Assembly: GCA_003978395.1 (NCBI GenBank)
Contig: QNZV01000122.1
Location: 1 to 7,200, forward strand
DNA: 7,200 nucleotides
Direction of reading: 5' to 3'
DNA from: Sulfurovum sp.
GTDB taxonomy: Bacteria > Campylobacterota > Campylobacteria > Campylobacterales > Sulfurovaceae
The notes beneath the pieces are model-generated. The model made no database searches and had not been told where the DNA came from. It saw nothing but the letters and a program-made list of their open reading frames with translations. Both the position numbers and the translations under genes were made by a program. Shown here one piece after another: positions 5,808 through 7,200 of the stretch (the first letter of the stretch is position 1; every line of letters begins with the position of its first letter).

Positions 5808-6232
5808 TGTTAAAAATTTTACTTCTTCTAATTTTTATAATGTTAGAACTCTGTTCCATAGAGTTAGTTGTCATTGGAGACAAAGATTTTTCCGAAAATA
5901 ATTTAACAATTCAACAGATTCGAGCATTTTTTTTAGATAAAAAGCATTTTATAAAAGAAGAAAAAATTTTGGTTATGAATCATAAAGCAAACCATCCTCT
6001 ACGCCAATGTTTTGAAAAGGAAATTTTAAAAAAAACAAAACGAAGCTTGGAGCGTTATTGGCAAAAAGCCTACTATTTAGGAAAACGACCTCCCAAGATT
6101 ATTAGCTCAACAAATATGCTTTTTTTATATCTTGACACTGTTCATCCTGCAATAGGGTATAGTGATTTAAATGATACGGTTGATAGAGAGGTTACAATAC
6201 TTTATCAAGCAACTTGTAAAAATGATTCTTAA
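5807..6232 (+). CDS. Small PstS-like periplasmic binding protein
   Basis: The 141-aa protein has a signal peptide (about residues 1-17) before IELVVIGDKDF. It shows the compact single-lobe pattern of PBP-like/PstS-like proteins: LTIQQIRAFFLDKKHFI (the IFLGK-type helix), an HPLRQCFEKEIL segment where the ligand-contacting R...F motif lies, YWQKAYYLGKRPPKII (the W..F.G..PP segment), and VHPAIGYSD (PGAIGY). It is about half the length of a transporter PstS and no ABC permease or ATPase is nearby, so a sensory or accessory role is more likely than transport. It is coupled by TAATG to the barrel gene. The membrane-anchored protein starting at 7079 was probably its next operon partner before higBA inserted between them. 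Confidence 0.75.
   Translation: MLKILLLLIFIMLELCSIELVVIGDKDFSENNLTIQQIRAFFLDKKHFIKEEKILVMNHKANHPLRQCFEKEILKKTKRSLERYWQKAYYLGKRPPKIISSTNMLFLYLDTVHPAIGYSDLNDTVDREVTILYQATCKNDS
6138..6156 (+). repeat. Left copy of the 19-bp direct repeat flanking higBA
   Basis: CTGTTCATCCTGCAATAGG lies inside the 3' part of the binding-protein gene, encoding V-H-P-A-I-G. It matches 7021-7039 at 18 of 19 positions. The copies are 883 bp apart and bracket the toxin-antitoxin module. Confidence 0.7.
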
Positions 6233-6270
6233 ATTTTAATAAAAGGGAAAAAACAGATAGGAGTAAGTTG

Positions 6271-6324
6271 ATGAAATGTATAACAATGTCAAACACTAAA
6301 CCTTTAGCTACTAAGTTCCTTTAA
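6271..6324 (+). CDS. Possible 17-codon leader/small ORF before higBA
   Basis: An ATG at 6271 follows a strong Shine-Dalgarno (TAGGAG, seven to eight bases upstream) and opens a 17-codon frame, MKCITMSNTKPLATKFL, ending at TAA 6322-6324. The stop falls in the CCTTTAAAGG palindrome ahead of higB. I know no family for it. It could be a leader peptide, a gene remnant or chance; the quality of the ribosome-binding site is the only reason to list it. Confidence 0.25.
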   Translation: MKCITMSNTKPLATKFL

Positions 6325-6343
6325 AGGGAATTTTTTCTATACT
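6316..6343 (+). promoter_or_regulatory. Candidate higBA operator and promoter
   Basis: TTCCTTTAAAGGGAA (6316-6330) is a near-palindrome with perfect core CCTTTAAAGG at 6318-6327, then a T-run, then TATACT at 6338-6343 as a -10. HigA antitoxins usually repress their own promoter through short palindromes, so this is the likely autoregulatory site (inference). The -10 predicts a start site close to the higB ATG at 6349. The same palindrome plus T-run could also weakly terminate the upstream operon. Confidence 0.45.
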
Positions 6344-6348
6344 ATCCT

Positions 6349-6642
6349 ATGAATGTAATCAGTAAAAGAACCATAGTTGAGTTTTATACTAAAAACCCAC
6401 AATCTAAAACAGCATTAGAAGTTTGGCATTCTGATGCTCGTAAATCGGAATGGCAAATACCTAATGATATTAAAAAAATTTATCCATCAGCTTCATTTTT
6501 AGCAGACAATAGAGTGGTTTTTAACATAAAAGGTAATGATTATCGTCTTATAGTTCATATTGACTACAAACGAAAAATTGTTAGAGTAAAATTTATTGGC
6601 ACTCATGCCCAATACGATAAGATAAATGCAGAGGAAATATAA
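6349..6642 (+). CDS. higB: HigB-type mRNA interferase toxin (RelE superfamily)
   Basis: The 97-aa protein matches the HigB toxin family closely along its length. It has the N-terminal VISKRTIVEFYTKNP, WQIPNDIKKIYPSASFL in the middle, then NRVVFNIKGNDYRLIVHIDY and VRVKFIGTHAQYDKINAE at the C-terminus. HigB proteins cut mRNA on the ribosome when free of antitoxin. The toxin-first order, with higA starting three bases after the higB stop, is characteristic of higBA. No Shine-Dalgarno precedes the ATG (the nearest AAGGGA is about 19 bases away), and a candidate -10 lies just upstream, so translation may be leaderless or weak. The protein looks full length and intact. Confidence 0.93.
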   Translation: MNVISKRTIVEFYTKNPQSKTALEVWHSDARKSEWQIPNDIKKIYPSASFLADNRVVFNIKGNDYRLIVHIDYKRKIVRVKFIGTHAQYDKINAEEI

Positions 6643-6644
6643 CC

Positions 6645-7013
6645 ATGAGTATTAGACCTATACACAATGAACAAGATTATGATGATGCTCTTCATAGAGT
6701 AGATTATTTAATGGATTTAGACCCTAAAATGGGAACAAAAGCGAGTGATGAACTTGAAGTTTTAGTACTACTTATAGAAAAATATGAGGAAAAAGCTTGG
6801 GCTATTTCAGAACCAGATCCAATAGAAGCTATAAAAATTCGTATGGAAGAGTTGCAATTAAAACAAAAAGACCTTGTACCATTTATTGGTAATAAAAGTA
6901 AGGTTTCTGAGATTTTAAATAGAAAAATAGGACTCTCTTTAGCTATGATTTATAATTTGTCTCAAGGCTTACATTTACCTTTGGAAGCTTTAATTCAGCG
7001 ACCACGGTCATAA
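6645..7013 (+). CDS. higA: HigA-type antitoxin, XRE-family HTH protein
   Basis: The 122-aa antitoxin begins SIRPIHNEQDYDDALHRVDYL and has an acidic helical half with DELEVLVLLIEKYEEK. DPIEAIKIRMEELQLKQKDL follows, and then the XRE helix-turn-helix: LVPFIGNKSKVSEILNRKIG as the recognition part, and LSLAMIYNLSQGLHLPLEALIQ at the end. It neutralises HigB and represses the operon promoter. An AGAGGAAA Shine-Dalgarno lies within the last codons of higB. It appears intact. Stop TAA at 7011-7013. Confidence 0.93.
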   Translation: MSIRPIHNEQDYDDALHRVDYLMDLDPKMGTKASDELEVLVLLIEKYEEKAWAISEPDPIEAIKIRMEELQLKQKDLVPFIGNKSKVSEILNRKIGLSLAMIYNLSQGLHLPLEALIQRPRS

Positions 7014-7016
7014 AAT

Positions 7017-7061
7017 AAAGCTGTTCATCCTACAATAGGATCCACACCCTACAGTTTTTTT
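7017..7061 (+). terminator. Candidate terminator after higA
   Basis: AAAGCTGT (7017-7024) can pair with ACAGTTTT (7051-7058), with one G-T pair. Inside is a second hairpin, ATCCTA (7027-7032), loop CAA, TAGGAT (7036-7041). A run of seven T follows at 7055-7061. The stem is GC-poor with a large loop, so termination may be partial. It overlaps the right flanking repeat. Confidence 0.4.
7021..7039 (+). repeat. Right copy of the 19-bp direct repeat flanking higBA
   Basis: CTGTTCATCCTACAATAGG differs from 6138-6156 at one position (A for G). It lies just 3' of higA and upstream of the membrane-protein gene. Confidence 0.7.
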
Positions 7062-7082
7062 AAAATGAGAAATTTACCATGA
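7023..7082 (+). pseudogene. Possible remnant of a PstS-like gene's 3' end
   Basis: In the frame ending TGA at 7080-7082, the bases after higA read VHPTIGSTPYSFFKMRNLP. This aligns with VHPAIGYSDLN of the intact binding protein at 6140-6172 if three codons (STP) are extra: V-H-P-x-I-G, then Y-S. The frame ends in an ATGA overlap with the membrane-protein gene, as expected if a binding-protein gene once ended here. The fragment is short, so this is tentative. Confidence 0.35.
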
Positions 7083-7200
7083 AAACCCTATGGGAAAAGC
7101 TATCTGACACGTATAAAATATTAATATCTATGCTCCTGTTTATTATGTTGATTCAGCTTGGTACACTTATCTATATTTGGAAATATGAATCTAAAGTGCT
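7079..7200 (+). CDS. N-terminus of a membrane-anchored, probably sensory protein (truncated by window)
   Basis: The ATG at 7079-7081 opens a frame to the window edge (about 40 codons): MKTLWEKLSD, then a hydrophobic helix from about residue 13 to 33 (ILISMLLFIMLIQLGTLIYI), then WKYESKVL. A short cytoplasmic tail plus one membrane helix and the start of a periplasmic region is the usual beginning of a histidine kinase, chemoreceptor or GGDEF/EAL sensor. The output domain lies outside the window, so the class is unknown. The Shine-Dalgarno is weak (GAGAA about eight bases upstream). The operon position after a barrel and a PstS-like protein supports a sensor for that binding protein (inference). 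Confidence 0.7.
   Translation, partial: MKTLWEKLSDTYKILISMLLFIMLIQLGTLIYIWKYESKV

Noticed and set aside
5807..6232. The PstS-like gene as the substrate-binding subunit of a full phosphate ABC transporter.
   Set aside because: It is only 141 aa, and no pstC, pstA or pstB is visible in the neighbourhood.
1..7200. CRISPR arrays, tRNA/rRNA genes, transposase genes or IS ends.
   Set aside because: I looked for regularly spaced repeats, tRNA-like cloverleaf segments and transposase motifs and saw none. The two accessory modules show no recombinase within the window.

Overview
The window is AT-rich and fits a Campylobacterota (Epsilonproteobacteria) genome, in the broad Sulfurimonas/Sulfurovum/Arcobacter range. 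The evidence is low GC, short intergenic gaps, frequent ATGA/TAATG gene overlaps and an extended -10 of the form TTTTGnTATAAT. No species-level marker is present, so the genus is inference.

Layout. The C-terminal end of an unrecognised + strand gene (1-167) converges on a minus-strand block. Read in its transcription direction (right to left), that block is tlpA-like thioredoxin (4726-4283), DUF4266 lipoprotein (4286-4065), DUF3570 outer-membrane barrel (4074-2884), a strong hairpin terminator (2858-2883), an ABC-type ATPase (2784-1798), a DUF4435/TOPRIM-like protein (1798-1025), and an ApbE-family gene (985-164). The tlpA/DUF4266/DUF3570/apbE set is a recurring envelope redox neighbourhood. 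Here it is split by a two-gene cassette whose order and domains match the PARIS anti-phage system (AriA ATPase + AriB TOPRIM nuclease). The ATPase gene looks poorer in GC than its neighbours, the cassette has its own candidate promoter, and the ribosome-binding site of apbE sits exactly at the cassette's last stop codon.

A divergent promoter region (4727-4850) holds a 14-bp palindrome and a perfect 11-bp tandem repeat resembling a PhoB/PhosR-type box. From it, a + strand operon runs right: outer-membrane barrel (4851-5807), a small PstS-like periplasmic binding protein (5807-6232), a HigB/HigA toxin-antitoxin module (6349-7013), and the start of a membrane-anchored protein (7079 to the window edge). 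The higBA module appears inserted between the binding protein and the membrane protein. An 18/19 direct repeat lies on either side of it, and the downstream copy sits in a frame that resembles a remnant of the binding protein's C-terminus and ends in an ATGA overlap with the membrane-protein gene.

The theme is two conserved host operons, one for envelope redox/metal function and one for ligand sensing, each interrupted by an accessory module. The most interesting points are the PARIS-like insertion, the ApbE gene left behind it (no normal start codon at its Shine-Dalgarno site, and a metal-binding Asp apparently missing), the Pho-like box, and the repeat-flanked higBA insertion.
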